Source: Burkholderia sp. BCC0322
GTDB taxonomy: Bacteria; Pseudomonadota; Gammaproteobacteria; Burkholderiales; Burkholderiaceae
Direction of reading: 5' to 3'
Length of the DNA: 64,000 nt
Assembly: GCF_902833045.1 (NCBI RefSeq)
Contig: NZ_CADFDU010000014.1
Span: 62,001-126,000 of the forward strand
A program made the translations under genes and the position numbers. The notes beneath the pieces were generated by a model. It searched no databases and was not told where the DNA came from. It saw only the letters and a program-made list of their open reading frames with translations. This document shows positions 28,039 to 36,291 of the stretch, one piece after another. Each line of letters starts with the position of its first letter. The stretch's first letter is position 1.

Positions 28039-28812
28039 GTGGCAACTCATACGCTCGCAGGTAAGGTCGTCCTGATCGCAGGCGGTGCAAAGAATCTCGG
28101 CGGCCTGATCGCGCGGGATCTCGCGAGCCACGGCGCGAAGGCCGTGGCGATTCACTACAACAGTGCCGCATCGCAGGCGCAGGCCGAGGAGACGGCCGCC
28201 GCGGTGCGTGCGGCCGGCGCGGAAGCGGCAACGTTCCAGGGCGACCTGACGACGGCCGCCGCGGTCGAGAAACTGTTCGACGACGCGAAGCAGCGCTTCG
28301 GCAAGATCGACATCGCGATCAACACGGTCGGCAAGGTGCTGAAGAAGCCGTTCACCGAGATCAGCGAGGCCGAGTACGACGACATGTTCGCGGTCAACAG
28401 CAAGTCGGCGTTCTTCTTCATCAAGGAAGCGGGGCGGCACCTCGAGGATCACGGCAAGCTCGTCACGCTCGTGACGTCGCTGCTCGGCGCGTTCACGCCG
28501 TTCTATGCGGCGTACGAAGGGTCGAAGGCGCCGGTCGAGCATTTCACGCGCGCGGCGTCGAAGGAATACGGCGCGCGCGGAATCTCGGTGACGGCCGTCG
28601 GGCCGGGCCCGATGGACACGCCGTTCTTCTACCCGGCCGAAGGCGCCGATGCGGTCGCGTATCACAAGACGGCGGCCGCACTGTCGCCGTTCAGCAAGAC
28701 GGGCCTGACCGACATCGAGGACGTCGTGCCGTTCATCCGCCATCTCGTCACGGACGGCTGGTGGATCACGGGCCAGACGATCCTGATCAACGGCGGCTAT
28801 ACGACCAAGTAA
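28039..28812 (+). CDS. SDR-family NAD(P)-dependent oxidoreductase
   Basis: Classical short-chain dehydrogenase of 257 residues with a GTG start at 28039 (AAAGGAG upstream). The cofactor loop is IAGGAKNLGGLIARDLASHGA, and INTVGK replaces the usual NNAG. The catalytic serine is in VTLVTSLLGAFTPFYAAYEGSKAP, which holds the YxxxK-type pair as YEGSK. The C-terminus reads WWITGQTILINGGY. The substrate is unknown. A LysR gene follows on the same strand, probably its regulator. Confidence 0.87.
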   Translation: MATHTLAGKVVLIAGGAKNLGGLIARDLASHGAKAVAIHYNSAASQAQAEETAAAVRAAGAEAATFQGDLTTAAAVEKLFDDAKQRFGKIDIAINTVGKVLKKPFTEISEAEYDDMFAVNSKSAFFFIKEAGRHLEDHGKLVTLVTSLLGAFTPFYAAYEGSKAPVEHFTRAASKEYGARGISVTAVGPGPMDTPFFYPAEGADAVAYHKTAAALSPFSKTGLTDIEDVVPFIRHLVTDGWWITGQTILINGGYTTK

Positions 28813-28978
28813 CCGACCCGGCAACGGGCCGCGCGGCGCACCGCAATGGCGCGTTTGCGTGGACAATGGACGGGCGCATGGCCTCGCGGCTGCGCGCCCG
28901 TTTGCTCTGTGCCGCCGGACCTCGCCGCGACCCGCGACGGCTGGCGGCGGCGTTCGTCCGAATCTACGTTCCCTGCCG

Positions 28979-29914
28979 ATGGACAAGCTGGATCAGGTCA
29001 GAATCTTCCTGCAGGTTGCCGAGATGGGCAGCTTCATCAAGGCCGCGCATGCGCTCGACGTGCCGCGCGCGACCGTGTCGGCGGCTGTCCAGCAGCTCGA
29101 GATGGGGCTCGGTACACGTCTCTTGCATCGCACGACACGCCAGGTGCAATTGACCGCCGACGGCGCGCTGTTGCTCGAACGCGGCCGGCGCCTGCTCTCG
29201 GAGGCCGACGAACTCGACCGCCTGTTCCGCCGCCGCGACCGCGACGTGATCGGCCGGCTGAACGTCGACGTGCCGAGCCGGATCGCGCGCCGCGTGGTCG
29301 CGCCCGCGCTGCCGTCGCTGTTTCACCGGTACCCGAAGCTGCAACTGTCGCTTGGTTCGACGGATCGTTCGATCGATCTCGTGCAGGAAGGCGTCGACTG
29401 CGCGATCCGTGTGGGGCGGCTTGCGGACAGCAGCCTCGTCGTGCGGCCGCTCGGGCAGTTCACGCTGATCAACTGCGCGAGCCCCGACTACCTGCGCGAA
29501 TGCGGCGTGCCCGAGCATCCCGATGCGCTCGCGCACGGGCACTGGGCGATCGGCTATGCGTCGCCGACGACCGGGCGCGAGCTCGGGTGGGAATACTGGG
29601 TGGACGGCGAGCGGCACACGCTGACACTGCCGAGCCGCGTGATCGTCAACAACGCCGAAACCTATATCGCCAGCTGTATCGCCGGGATGGGGCTGATCCA
29701 GATTCCGCGCTTCGACGTGGAGCATCTGCTCGACAGCGGCGCGCTCGTCGACGTGATGCCCGGCCACCGCGCCGAGCCGATGGACGTGTCGGCCGTGTAT
29801 CCGCACCGGCGGCACCGGTCGCGCCGGCTCAATGCATTCGTCGATTGGTTCGGGGAGCTGATGGCGGACGCGTTGACCGGGGCAGCGGCCGGGAAGGGCG
29901 CGGAAGGCGACTGA
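28979..29914 (+). CDS. LysR-family transcriptional regulator
   Basis: DNA-binding regulator of 311 residues. The winged HTH is at 1-60 (MDKLDQVRIFLQVAEMGSF, with DVPRATVSAAVQQLE as recognition helix). The effector domain resembles the subgroup that ends with SAVYPHRRHRSRRLNAFVDW. It lies 166 bp after the SDR gene in the same direction. Most LysR genes are divergent from targets, so autoregulation through the 27950-27966 site is possible but inferred. Confidence 0.9.
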   Translation: MDKLDQVRIFLQVAEMGSFIKAAHALDVPRATVSAAVQQLEMGLGTRLLHRTTRQVQLTADGALLLERGRRLLSEADELDRLFRRRDRDVIGRLNVDVPSRIARRVVAPALPSLFHRYPKLQLSLGSTDRSIDLVQEGVDCAIRVGRLADSSLVVRPLGQFTLINCASPDYLRECGVPEHPDALAHGHWAIGYASPTTGRELGWEYWVDGERHTLTLPSRVIVNNAETYIASCIAGMGLIQIPRFDVEHLLDSGALVDVMPGHRAEPMDVSAVYPHRRHRSRRLNAFVDWFGELMADALTGAAAGKGAEGD

Positions 29915-29954
29915 TCGGGTCGGTTGGCGTGCGCCGCATACCGACGCGCTTGTT

Positions 29955-30098
29955 TCAGTCTGCCAGCGCCGCGAACCGCCGGCTTCGCCCGGTTTCCCGC
30001 ACGGCGTCGATCAATGCCGCGCCGACGCGGAACACCTCCTCCGCGCCGTCCTGCGCCGGATCGACGAACACACGGTACGGGCGCTTGCCGGCTGATGG
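29955..30098 (-). pseudogene. C-terminal remnant of an unidentified gene
   Basis: Minus-strand reading AGKRPYRVFVDPAQDG followed by AEEVFRVGAALIDAVRETGR, ending FAALAD and a stop (complement at 29955-29957). An in-frame stop closes the frame immediately upstream, so no complete gene is present. The tail looks like genuine protein sequence, but I cannot assign its family securely. It abuts the plus-strand LysR remnant at an 11-bp direct repeat. Confidence 0.45.
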
Positions 30099-30318
30099 TC
30101 AACGGTACGGGCTTGCTGCTTGGCGCGTGGCTCTGCGGCGCGGGGATCGCGCAGTTGCTGGAATTCTATGCGCGCGACATCCTCGCCGCACGAGTGGCTG
30201 GCGCTGCTGCCGGAATGGGCGGACGAGACGTTTCCGCTCTATGCGTATCCCCCCGTCCAATCTCGTTTCCGCGAAAGTGCGCGTGTTTCTCGACTTCGTG
30301 CGGGCGCTGATGGCCTGA
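30095..30318 (+). pseudogene. Frameshifted C-terminal fragment of a LysR-family regulator
   Basis: Three consecutive frames each encode part of a LysR effector-domain C-terminus: CGAGIAQLLEFYARDILA, then EWLALLPEWADETFPLYAYP, then SNLVSAKVRVFLDFVRALMA with a stop at 30316-30318. At least two frameshifts separate them and no start or DNA-binding domain exists. ACGGTACGGGC occurs at both 30072-30082 and 30102-30112, at its junction with the minus-strand remnant, suggesting a deletion endpoint. Confidence 0.8.
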
Positions 30319-30347
30319 GTGGGCAGGCGCGGGGCGGTCCCGCGCGT

Positions 30348-30515
30348 TCATTCGGTGCGATGCGGAATGCTGTCCGGGAACGGATAGGGCGCGTGCGGGC
30401 TCGGCCAGTCGGGCACCGGCGGCGCGGTCAGTACGTCGCACCCGGCCAGCATGAGCGCCAACGCCCCGGCGAGCGCGCGGCGGCAGAGCGAAGATGAAAT
30501 CGTGCGCATGGACAT
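30348..30515 (-). CDS. Small lipoprotein (55 residues)
   Basis: A short gene with a strong ribosome-binding site (GGAGG, complement of 30522-30526, 6 bases before the ATG). The product begins MSMRTISSSLCRRALAGALA and continues LMLAGCDVLTAPPVPDWPSP, giving a charged N-terminus, a hydrophobic core and a perfect LAGC lipobox with Asp at +2. Asp at +2 would favour inner-membrane retention by enterobacterial rules. The mature part is only about 30 residues and Pro-rich. No family is recognised. Confidence 0.7.
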   Translation of the reverse strand: MSMRTISSSLCRRALAGALALMLAGCDVLTAPPVPDWPSPHAPYPFPDSIPHRTE

Positions 30516-30600
30516 AGCGTGCCTCCGTGTCGCGCATCCTCATGATGCTTGAGACCGTTGAGCGGGGGCACGCGTTGCGGCGCGCACGGCAAAAACAAAA

Positions 30601-30630
30601 AACCCGCGAAGCGGCGAGCTTGCGCGGGTT
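30601..30630 (-). terminator. Terminator of the tRNA-Leu gene
   Basis: AACCCGCG (30601-30608) pairs with CGCGGGTT (30623-30630), and A-rich DNA on the left (30591-30600) provides a U-tract on the minus-strand transcript, 35 bp past the tRNA 3' end. Confidence 0.85.
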
Positions 30631-30664
30631 TCGGGAGGCGCAGCGCGTCACGCTGCGAGAGTGC

Positions 30665-30749
30665 TGGTGCCCAGGGCCGGAATCGAACCGGCACGCCTTG
30701 CGGCGGGGGATTTTGAGTCCCCTGCGTCTACCAATTTCACCACCTGGGC
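30665..30749 (-). tRNA. tRNA-Leu (anticodon CAA)
   Basis: An 85-base cloverleaf on the minus strand. The acceptor stem is GCCCAGG/CCTGGGC with encoded CCA. The anticodon loop CTCAAAA sits on a GGGGA/TCCCC stem and gives anticodon CAA. It has a long class II variable arm and the T-arm GCCGG-TTCGATT-CCGGC. It decodes UUG leucine codons. Confidence 0.97.
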
Positions 30750-30845
30750 TTGATCCTGACCGCGCATGTGATCGTGCGCGGCGAAGCGCGGATTATGTCC
30801 GAAATTCCGACGCCGGGCAAGCAACCCGGTTGCCCGGCACATACG

Positions 30846-32003
30846 TCACTGGCTCAGGTAGACGAACCGGCCCTGTTTGACGATTCCCATCACGCTCGCG
30901 CGCTGGTCGAGCCCCACATGATCCTTGTCGCTCGTGTTGACGACGCCGTTCGGCACGACGAGCTCGTGCGCGCGTTCCAGCTCGCGCCGCAGTGCCGCGC
31001 GGAACGCGGGCGTGCCGGGCTGCGCGGACTTCAACGCGCGGCCGACCGCGTCGGCGAGGCGCGGGTAGACCCCCGCCGCGTCTCCCGCGAACTGCGTGAC
31101 CGTGCCGACGCCGTACTTCGCCTCGTATGCGTCGACGAACGCGAGTGCGGCCTTGCGGGCCGGATGATCGGCCGGCAGCGTGCGCGCGACGACCACCGGC
31201 TGGGTCGGGAACAGCGTCCCGTCGACGTCCTTGCCGCCAAGCTTGATGAATTCGGGCGTCGCGATCCCGTGGGTCTGGTAGACCGGGCCCTTGTAGCCGC
31301 GTTCGATCAGCGTGCGTTGCGGCAGTACGGCCGGCGTGCCGGAGCCCGCGACCAGGATCGCGTCGGGCTTCGCCGCGATCAGCTTCAGCGCCTGGCCCGT
31401 GACGCTCGCGTCGGTGCGGTTGAAACGCTCGGTCGCGACGACGCGGATCTTGCGCAGGTCCGCGAAGCGCGTGAACTCGTTCAGCCAACTGTCGCCATAG
31501 CTGTCCGCGAAGCCGATGAAGCCGACCGTCTTCACGCCGTGGTTGGCCATGTAGCGCGTCATCACGTCGGCCATCGCCCGGTCGCTCTGCGCCATCTTGA
31601 ATGCCCAGGTCCGCGCGCCTTCCTGCGGCTCGACGATCGCGCCGGAGCCGACCAGCGTAATCATCGGCGTCTGCCCGGCGGCCACCGCATCGAGCGCCGC
31701 GAGCGCGGCCGGCGTGATGTTCGGCCCGACCACGACGTCGACATGATCCTCGTCGACCAGCTTGCGGATGTTGCGCACCGCGGTGCCCGGGTCGGACGCA
31801 TCGTCGAGCACCGTCACCTGGACGGGCTGCCCGGCGATCGTCTTCGGCCACATCAGGATTGCGTTCTTGCTCGTGATGCCGATTGCGGCGGCCGGGCCGG
31901 TCGACGACAGGTCGACGCCGACCTTCAGGTCGGCATGCGCGGTGGCGCAGGCCAATACGAGGGCGCCGGCCGTGGCGCGGCGCAACAGGGCGGTAAGCGT
32001 CAT
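30846..32003 (-). CDS. Periplasmic amino-acid-type ABC transporter substrate-binding protein
   Basis: Periplasmic binding protein of the LivJ/LivK (Peripla_BP_6) family, 385 residues. The signal peptide, about 23 residues, ends ACATAHA before DLKVGVDLSSTGPAAAIGI. The family segments DDASDPGTAVRNIRKLVDEDH and VVVGPNITPAALAAL follow. Start at 32003, preceded by GGAG. No permease or ATPase is adjacent; it lies between the tRNA and cysB, with a terminator separating it from cysB. Its ligand is unknown. Confidence 0.88.
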   Translation of the reverse strand: MTLTALLRRATAGALVLACATAHADLKVGVDLSSTGPAAAIGITSKNAILMWPKTIAGQPVQVTVLDDASDPGTAVRNIRKLVDEDHVDVVVGPNITPAALAALDAVAAGQTPMITLVGSGAIVEPQEGARTWAFKMAQSDRAMADVMTRYMANHGVKTVGFIGFADSYGDSWLNEFTRFADLRKIRVVATERFNRTDASVTGQALKLIAAKPDAILVAGSGTPAVLPQRTLIERGYKGPVYQTHGIATPEFIKLGGKDVDGTLFPTQPVVVARTLPADHPARKAALAFVDAYEAKYGVGTVTQFAGDAAGVYPRLADAVGRALKSAQPGTPAFRAALRRELERAHELVVPNGVVNTSDKDHVGLDQRASVMGIVKQGRFVYLSQ

Positions 32004-32025
32004 GCGGAATTCTCCGTCGGACAGC

Positions 32026-32049
32026 AAAAAGGGGCGCGATGTGCGCCCC
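32026..32049 (-). terminator. Terminator of cysB
   Basis: GGGGCGC (32031-32037) and GCGCCCC (32043-32049) form the stem. Five A residues to the left (32026-32030) give the U-tract on the minus strand. Confidence 0.85.
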
Positions 32050-32067
32050 CGTGTTTATACACGCCGC

Positions 32068-33009
32068 TCAGAGTTCGTACGATTCGGATTCGCCCTTGAG
32101 CGCCTGCTCGATCAGCTTGCGGTTCAGCGTCGGCGACAGCAGTTCGACGAGCGTATACACATAGCTGCGCAGGTAGGCGCCCTGCTTGAGCGCGACGCGC
32201 GTCACATTACTGCCGAACAGGTGGCCGACCGGGATCAGCCGCAGGTTGCGGTCGCGCTCGGGATTGAACGCGATGTCCGCCATGATGCCGACGCCGAGGC
32301 CGAGTTCGACGTAGGTCTTGATCACGTCGGCGTCGATCGCCTCCAGCACGATGTCCGGCGACAGTCCGCGCAGCGCGAACGCATGGTTGATCTTCTTGCG
32401 GCCCGCGAACGCATCGTCGTACGTGATCAGCGGGTACTGCGCGAGATCGTCGAGCGTGACCGGCTTGCGTTCGAGCAGCGGATGGTCGGCCGGCACGACG
32501 GCCGCGTGGTGCCACTGGAAGCAGGGCAGCGACACGAGTTCCTTGTAGTCGGAGATCGCCTCGGTCGCGATCGCGAGATCGGCCTGGTCGTGGATCACCA
32601 TCTCGGCCACCTGCGTCGGGCTGCCTTGCAGGATCGACAGGTGCACCTTCGGGAAGCGCTTCTTGAACTCGGCGATCGCGGCCGGCAGCGAATAGCGGGC
32701 CTGCGTGTGGGTCGCGGCGATGGTCAGGTTGCCCTGATCCTGCGCTGCATAATCTTTTCCGACCCTTTTTAGGCTTTCAACCTCCTGGAGAATCCGCTCG
32801 ACCGACGCAAGGATGATCCTGCCCGGCTCGGTGAGCGAGCGCACGCGCTTGCCGTGCCGCGTGAAGATCTCCACGCCGAGCTCGTCCTCGAGCTCGATGA
32901 TCGCTTTCGATACCCCCGGTTGCGACGTGTAGAGCGCCTTGGCGGCCTCGGTGAGGTTGAAATTCTGCCGGACGGCCTCGCGCACGAAGCGAAATTGGTG
33001 CAGGTTCAT
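32068..33009 (-). CDS. cysB: CysB-type LysR regulator of sulfur assimilation
   Basis: LysR regulator of 313 residues. The HTH is near residues 18-40 (NLTEAAKALYTSQPGVSKAI) and the N-terminus MNLHQFRFVREAVRQ is characteristic of CysB/Cbl. The effector domain carries ATHTQARYSLP and LGVGIMADIAF. CysB responds to acetylserine or sulfate in other bacteria. It is divergent from the cys operon across a 215-bp AT-rich intergenic region (33010-33224), which should contain its binding sites. Burkholderia also encodes the paralogue SsuR, so the assignment rests on this position. Confidence 0.88.
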   Translation of the reverse strand: MNLHQFRFVREAVRQNFNLTEAAKALYTSQPGVSKAIIELEDELGVEIFTRHGKRVRSLTEPGRIILASVERILQEVESLKRVGKDYAAQDQGNLTIAATHTQARYSLPAAIAEFKKRFPKVHLSILQGSPTQVAEMVIHDQADLAIATEAISDYKELVSLPCFQWHHAAVVPADHPLLERKPVTLDDLAQYPLITYDDAFAGRKKINHAFALRGLSPDIVLEAIDADVIKTYVELGLGVGIMADIAFNPERDRNLRLIPVGHLFGSNVTRVALKQGAYLRSYVYTLVELLSPTLNRKLIEQALKGESESYEL

Positions 33010-33224
33010 TTATAACCCTTCCGCATATCAACAGAATTTTTTAGTCGTTTGAAATATAAGGCGAGTTTATTACGATTCACCGGAGTTTTTCAAATATGGA
33101 TATCTGTTTTCGTCATTAGCAATCCACCCGGCAGCGGATGGCGGCAGTGACGGCGGAACGGAGATTCGGGCGCGACGTGGCTAGGACGTCGCGCGGTCAC
33201 CACGAAAACCCCTGGGGTCCCCGA

Positions 33225-34904
33225 ATGTATCAGTACGACCAATACGACCAGACGATCGTCGACGAGCGTGTCGCGCAGTACCGCGATCAGGTGCGCCGCC
33301 GCCTGTCGGGCGAGCTGAGCGAAGACGAGTTCCGTCCGCTGCGTCTGCAGAACGGCCTGTACATGCAACGCCACGCGTACATGCACCGCATCGCGATTCC
33401 GTACGGCAACCTGCGCAGCGACCAGCTCCGGATGCTGGCGCGCATCGCCCGCGAACACGACCGCGGCTACGGCCATTTCTCGACCCGCTCGAACATCCAG
33501 TTCAACTGGATTCAGCTCGAAGACACGCCCGAGATCCTCGCGAAGCTCGCGTCGGTGCAGATGCACGGCATCCAGACCTCGGGCAACTGCATCCGCAACA
33601 TCACGGCGGACCAGTTCGCGGGCGTCGCGCAGGACGAGGAGATCGATCCGCGTCCGTGGTCGGAAATCCTGCGCCAGTGGTCGACGTTCCATCCCGAATT
33701 CGCGTGGCTGCCGCGCAAGTTCAAGATCGCGGTGTCGGGCTCGACGCACGATCGCGCGGCCGTGCAGATCCACGACCTCGGCGTGTACCTGAAGAAGAAC
33801 GCGCAGGGCGAGGTGGTCGCGAGCATCCTCGCGGGCGGCGGCCTCGGCCGTACGCCGATCATCGGCGCGGTGATCAAGGAAGACCTGCCGTGGCAGCACC
33901 TGCTCACGTACTGCGAAGCCGTGCTGCGCGTGTACAACCGCTACGGCCGCCGCGACAACCTGTACAAGGCGCGCATCAAGATCCTCGTGAAGGCGCTGTC
34001 GCCCGCGAAGTTCGCGCAGCAGGTCGAGGAAGAGTGGCAGCACCTGAAGGACGGCCCGTCGACGCTCACGCAGGCGGAAGTCGATCGCGTGTCGCAGTAC
34101 TTCCAGCCGCCCGTCTACGAGAAGCTGGCCGACACCGACGCATCGTTCGAACAGCACCTGCTCGAGAACAAGGCGTTCGCGCGCTGGGTCGAGCGTAACG
34201 TCGCACCGCACAAGGTGGCCGGCTATGCAGCCGTCACGCTGTCGCTGAAGGATCACCGTGTCGCGCCGGGCGATGCGACCGACCAGCAGATGGATCTGGT
34301 GGCCGACTGGGCCGACGCGTACTCGTTCGGCGAGTTGCGCGTGTCGCACGAGCAGAACCTGATTCTCGCGAACGTGAAGAAGCGCGACCTGTTCGCGCTG
34401 TGGGAAAAGGCGAAGGCAGCCGGCTTCGCGACGCCGAACATCGGCCTGCTGACCGACATCATCGCGTGCCCGGGCGGCGACTTCTGCTCGCTCGCGAACG
34501 CGAAGTCGATCCCGATCGCGCTGGCGATCCAGCAGCGATTCGACGATCTCGACTATGTGTACGACCTCGGCGACCTGTCGCTGAACATTTCCGGTTGCAT
34601 GAACTCGTGCGGTCACCACCACGTCGGCAACATCGGCATCCTCGGCGTCGACAAGGACGGCGCCGAGTGGTACCAGGTGTCGCTCGGCGGCGAGCAGGGC
34701 ACGGGCCGGAACGGCGCGCGCCTCGGCCGCGTGATCGGGCCGTCGTTCTCGGCGGAAGAAGTGCCCGACGTGATCGCGAAGCTGATCGACACGTTCGTCG
34801 AATCGCGCATCGACGGCGAGCGCTTCGTCGAGACGTACGACCGCATCGGCATCACGCCGTTCAAGGAGCGCGTGTATGCGGCGCGTCAGGCAGTGAACGC
34901 GTAA
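33225..34904 (+). CDS. cysI: Sulfite reductase hemoprotein (nitrite/sulfite reductase family)
   Basis: Siroheme-[4Fe-4S] enzyme of 559 residues that reduces sulfite to sulfide. Two ferredoxin-like half-domains precede the cluster motifs: IACPGGDFCSLANAKS (C-x5-C) and NISGCMNSCGHHHVGNIG (C-x3-C). TSGNCIRNITADQ and HFSTRSNIQFNWI line the siroheme site. I start at the ATG at 33225 (MYQYDQYDQTIVDER). No CysJ flavoprotein is encoded in the cluster. It is the first gene of cysI-DUF934-cysH-cysD-cysN. Confidence 0.94.
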   Translation: MYQYDQYDQTIVDERVAQYRDQVRRRLSGELSEDEFRPLRLQNGLYMQRHAYMHRIAIPYGNLRSDQLRMLARIAREHDRGYGHFSTRSNIQFNWIQLEDTPEILAKLASVQMHGIQTSGNCIRNITADQFAGVAQDEEIDPRPWSEILRQWSTFHPEFAWLPRKFKIAVSGSTHDRAAVQIHDLGVYLKKNAQGEVVASILAGGGLGRTPIIGAVIKEDLPWQHLLTYCEAVLRVYNRYGRRDNLYKARIKILVKALSPAKFAQQVEEEWQHLKDGPSTLTQAEVDRVSQYFQPPVYEKLADTDASFEQHLLENKAFARWVERNVAPHKVAGYAAVTLSLKDHRVAPGDATDQQMDLVADWADAYSFGELRVSHEQNLILANVKKRDLFALWEKAKAAGFATPNIGLLTDIIACPGGDFCSLANAKSIPIALAIQQRFDDLDYVYDLGDLSLNISGCMNSCGHHHVGNIGILGVDKDGAEWYQVSLGGEQGTGRNGARLGRVIGPSFSAEEVPDVIAKLIDTFVESRIDGERFVETYDRIGITPFKERVYAARQAVNA

Positions 34905-34929
34905 CCAACCGGGTAGAAGGAATTAGCAG

Positions 34930-35472
34930 ATGGCTTCGATTATCAAGAACCGTGCAGTGATCGACGATGCATGGCAGGTCGTGCGCGCGGCGGAAGACGG
35001 CGCACTGCCCGCGGTCGACGCGTTGCCGGCCGGCAAGGTGCTGGTGCCGCTCGCATTGTGGCAGGCCGAGCGCGCCGAGCTCGTCGCCGCGAAGACGCAG
35101 GACGAGCTCGGCGTGTGGCTCGCACCGGACAGCGAGCCGGCCGATCTCGCGGCCGATTTCGGCGCGATTTCGCTGGTTGCCGTCGACTTCCCGCGCTTCG
35201 CGGACGGCCGCGGCTACAGCATCGCGCGCCTGCTGCGCGAGCGCCACGGCTGGACGGGCGAGCTGCGCGCGATCGGCGACGTGCTGCGCGACCAGTTGCT
35301 GTACATGTCGCGCTGCGGCTTCGACGCATTCGCGGTGCGCGCCGACAAGGACATCCACGACGCGCTGAATGCGTTCACGGAATTCACGCAGCGCTACCAG
35401 GGCGCGTTCGACGAGCCGGCGCCGCTGTTTCGCCGCCGCGCTGCCGCGGCCGACGCCGAGGTGAACGCATGA
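34930..35472 (+). CDS. DUF934 family protein of the sulfate-assimilation operon
   Basis: Soluble protein of 180 residues with no recognisable catalytic motif (MASIIKNRAVIDDAWQVVR). It contains the family segments LPAGKVLVPLALWQ, DFPRFADGRGYSIARLLRER and ELRAIGDVLRDQLLYMSRCGFDAF. In many proteobacteria lacking cysJ this gene sits directly after cysI, which suggests an accessory or electron-transfer role; that is inference from context. It overlaps cysH by 4 bp. Confidence 0.88.
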   Translation: MASIIKNRAVIDDAWQVVRAAEDGALPAVDALPAGKVLVPLALWQAERAELVAAKTQDELGVWLAPDSEPADLAADFGAISLVAVDFPRFADGRGYSIARLLRERHGWTGELRAIGDVLRDQLLYMSRCGFDAFAVRADKDIHDALNAFTEFTQRYQGAFDEPAPLFRRRAAAADAEVNA

Positions 35473-36215
35473 GCGCCGCGACCGCTACCACGCTGACGCC
35501 GGAACTCGCCGCGAAGGTCGAGCGCCTCGACGCGCTGCTCGCGCAGATCGGCGCACGTCACGAGAAGGTGAAATTCGCGAGCAGCCTTGCCGCGGAAGAC
35601 ATGCTGCTCACGCATGCGATCCTGTCGAAGGGCGTGCGAATCGGCATCTTCTCGCTGAACACGGGCCGCCTGCACGCGGAAACGCTCGGCATGATCGACC
35701 GCGTGCGCGAGCGCTACGGCTACGAGATCGAGCAGTTCCATCCGCAGCAGGATGCGGTTGACCAGTATGTTGCGGAGCATGGCCTGAACGCGTTCTACGA
35801 GAGCGTCGAACTGCGCAAGTCGTGCTGCCACATCCGCAAGGTCGAGCTGCTGAATCGCGCGCTCGCGGACGTCGGCGCATGGGTCACGGGCCAGCGCCGC
35901 GAGCAGTCGGTCACGCGTGCCGAGCTGCACGAGGAAGAACAGGACGAAGCGCGCGGGATCGCGAAGTACAATCCGCTCGCTGACTGGACCGAGAGCGATG
36001 TGTGGGCGTACCTTAAAGCGTTTGACGTGCCGGTGAACCCGCTGCATGCGCGCGGCTACCCGAGCATCGGCTGCGAGCCGTGTACGCGGGCGATCCGTCC
36101 CGGCGAGGACAGCCGCGCGGGCCGCTGGTGGTGGGAGTCCCGCGATACAAAGGAATGCGGGCTGCACATCACGACGATCACGCCGATTCCCGCGGAAGCC
36201 GGCGCCACGCACTGA
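35469..36215 (+). CDS. cysH: Assimilatory adenylylsulfate (APS) reductase
   Basis: Thioredoxin- or glutathione-dependent reductase of 248 residues that converts APS to sulfite. The PP-loop-like KFASSLAAEDM and SLNTGRLHAET bind the nucleotide. Cysteine motifs SCCHIRKVE and GCEPCTRAIRPGEDSRAGRWWW are the CC...CxxC set that ligates a [4Fe-4S] cluster, the hallmark of APS- rather than PAPS-type enzymes. The C-terminal redox cysteine is in KECGLH. The operon's lack of a cysC kinase agrees with APS being the substrate. Confidence 0.94.
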   Translation: MSAATATTLTPELAAKVERLDALLAQIGARHEKVKFASSLAAEDMLLTHAILSKGVRIGIFSLNTGRLHAETLGMIDRVRERYGYEIEQFHPQQDAVDQYVAEHGLNAFYESVELRKSCCHIRKVELLNRALADVGAWVTGQRREQSVTRAELHEEEQDEARGIAKYNPLADWTESDVWAYLKAFDVPVNPLHARGYPSIGCEPCTRAIRPGEDSRAGRWWWESRDTKECGLHITTITPIPAEAGATH

Positions 36216-36291
36216 AAGCCTGACAAGAAACTGAATATTGCGCCGCCTGCGACAGCGGGCGGCACGAACCCAGAAGAGAAGGACTGAAATC

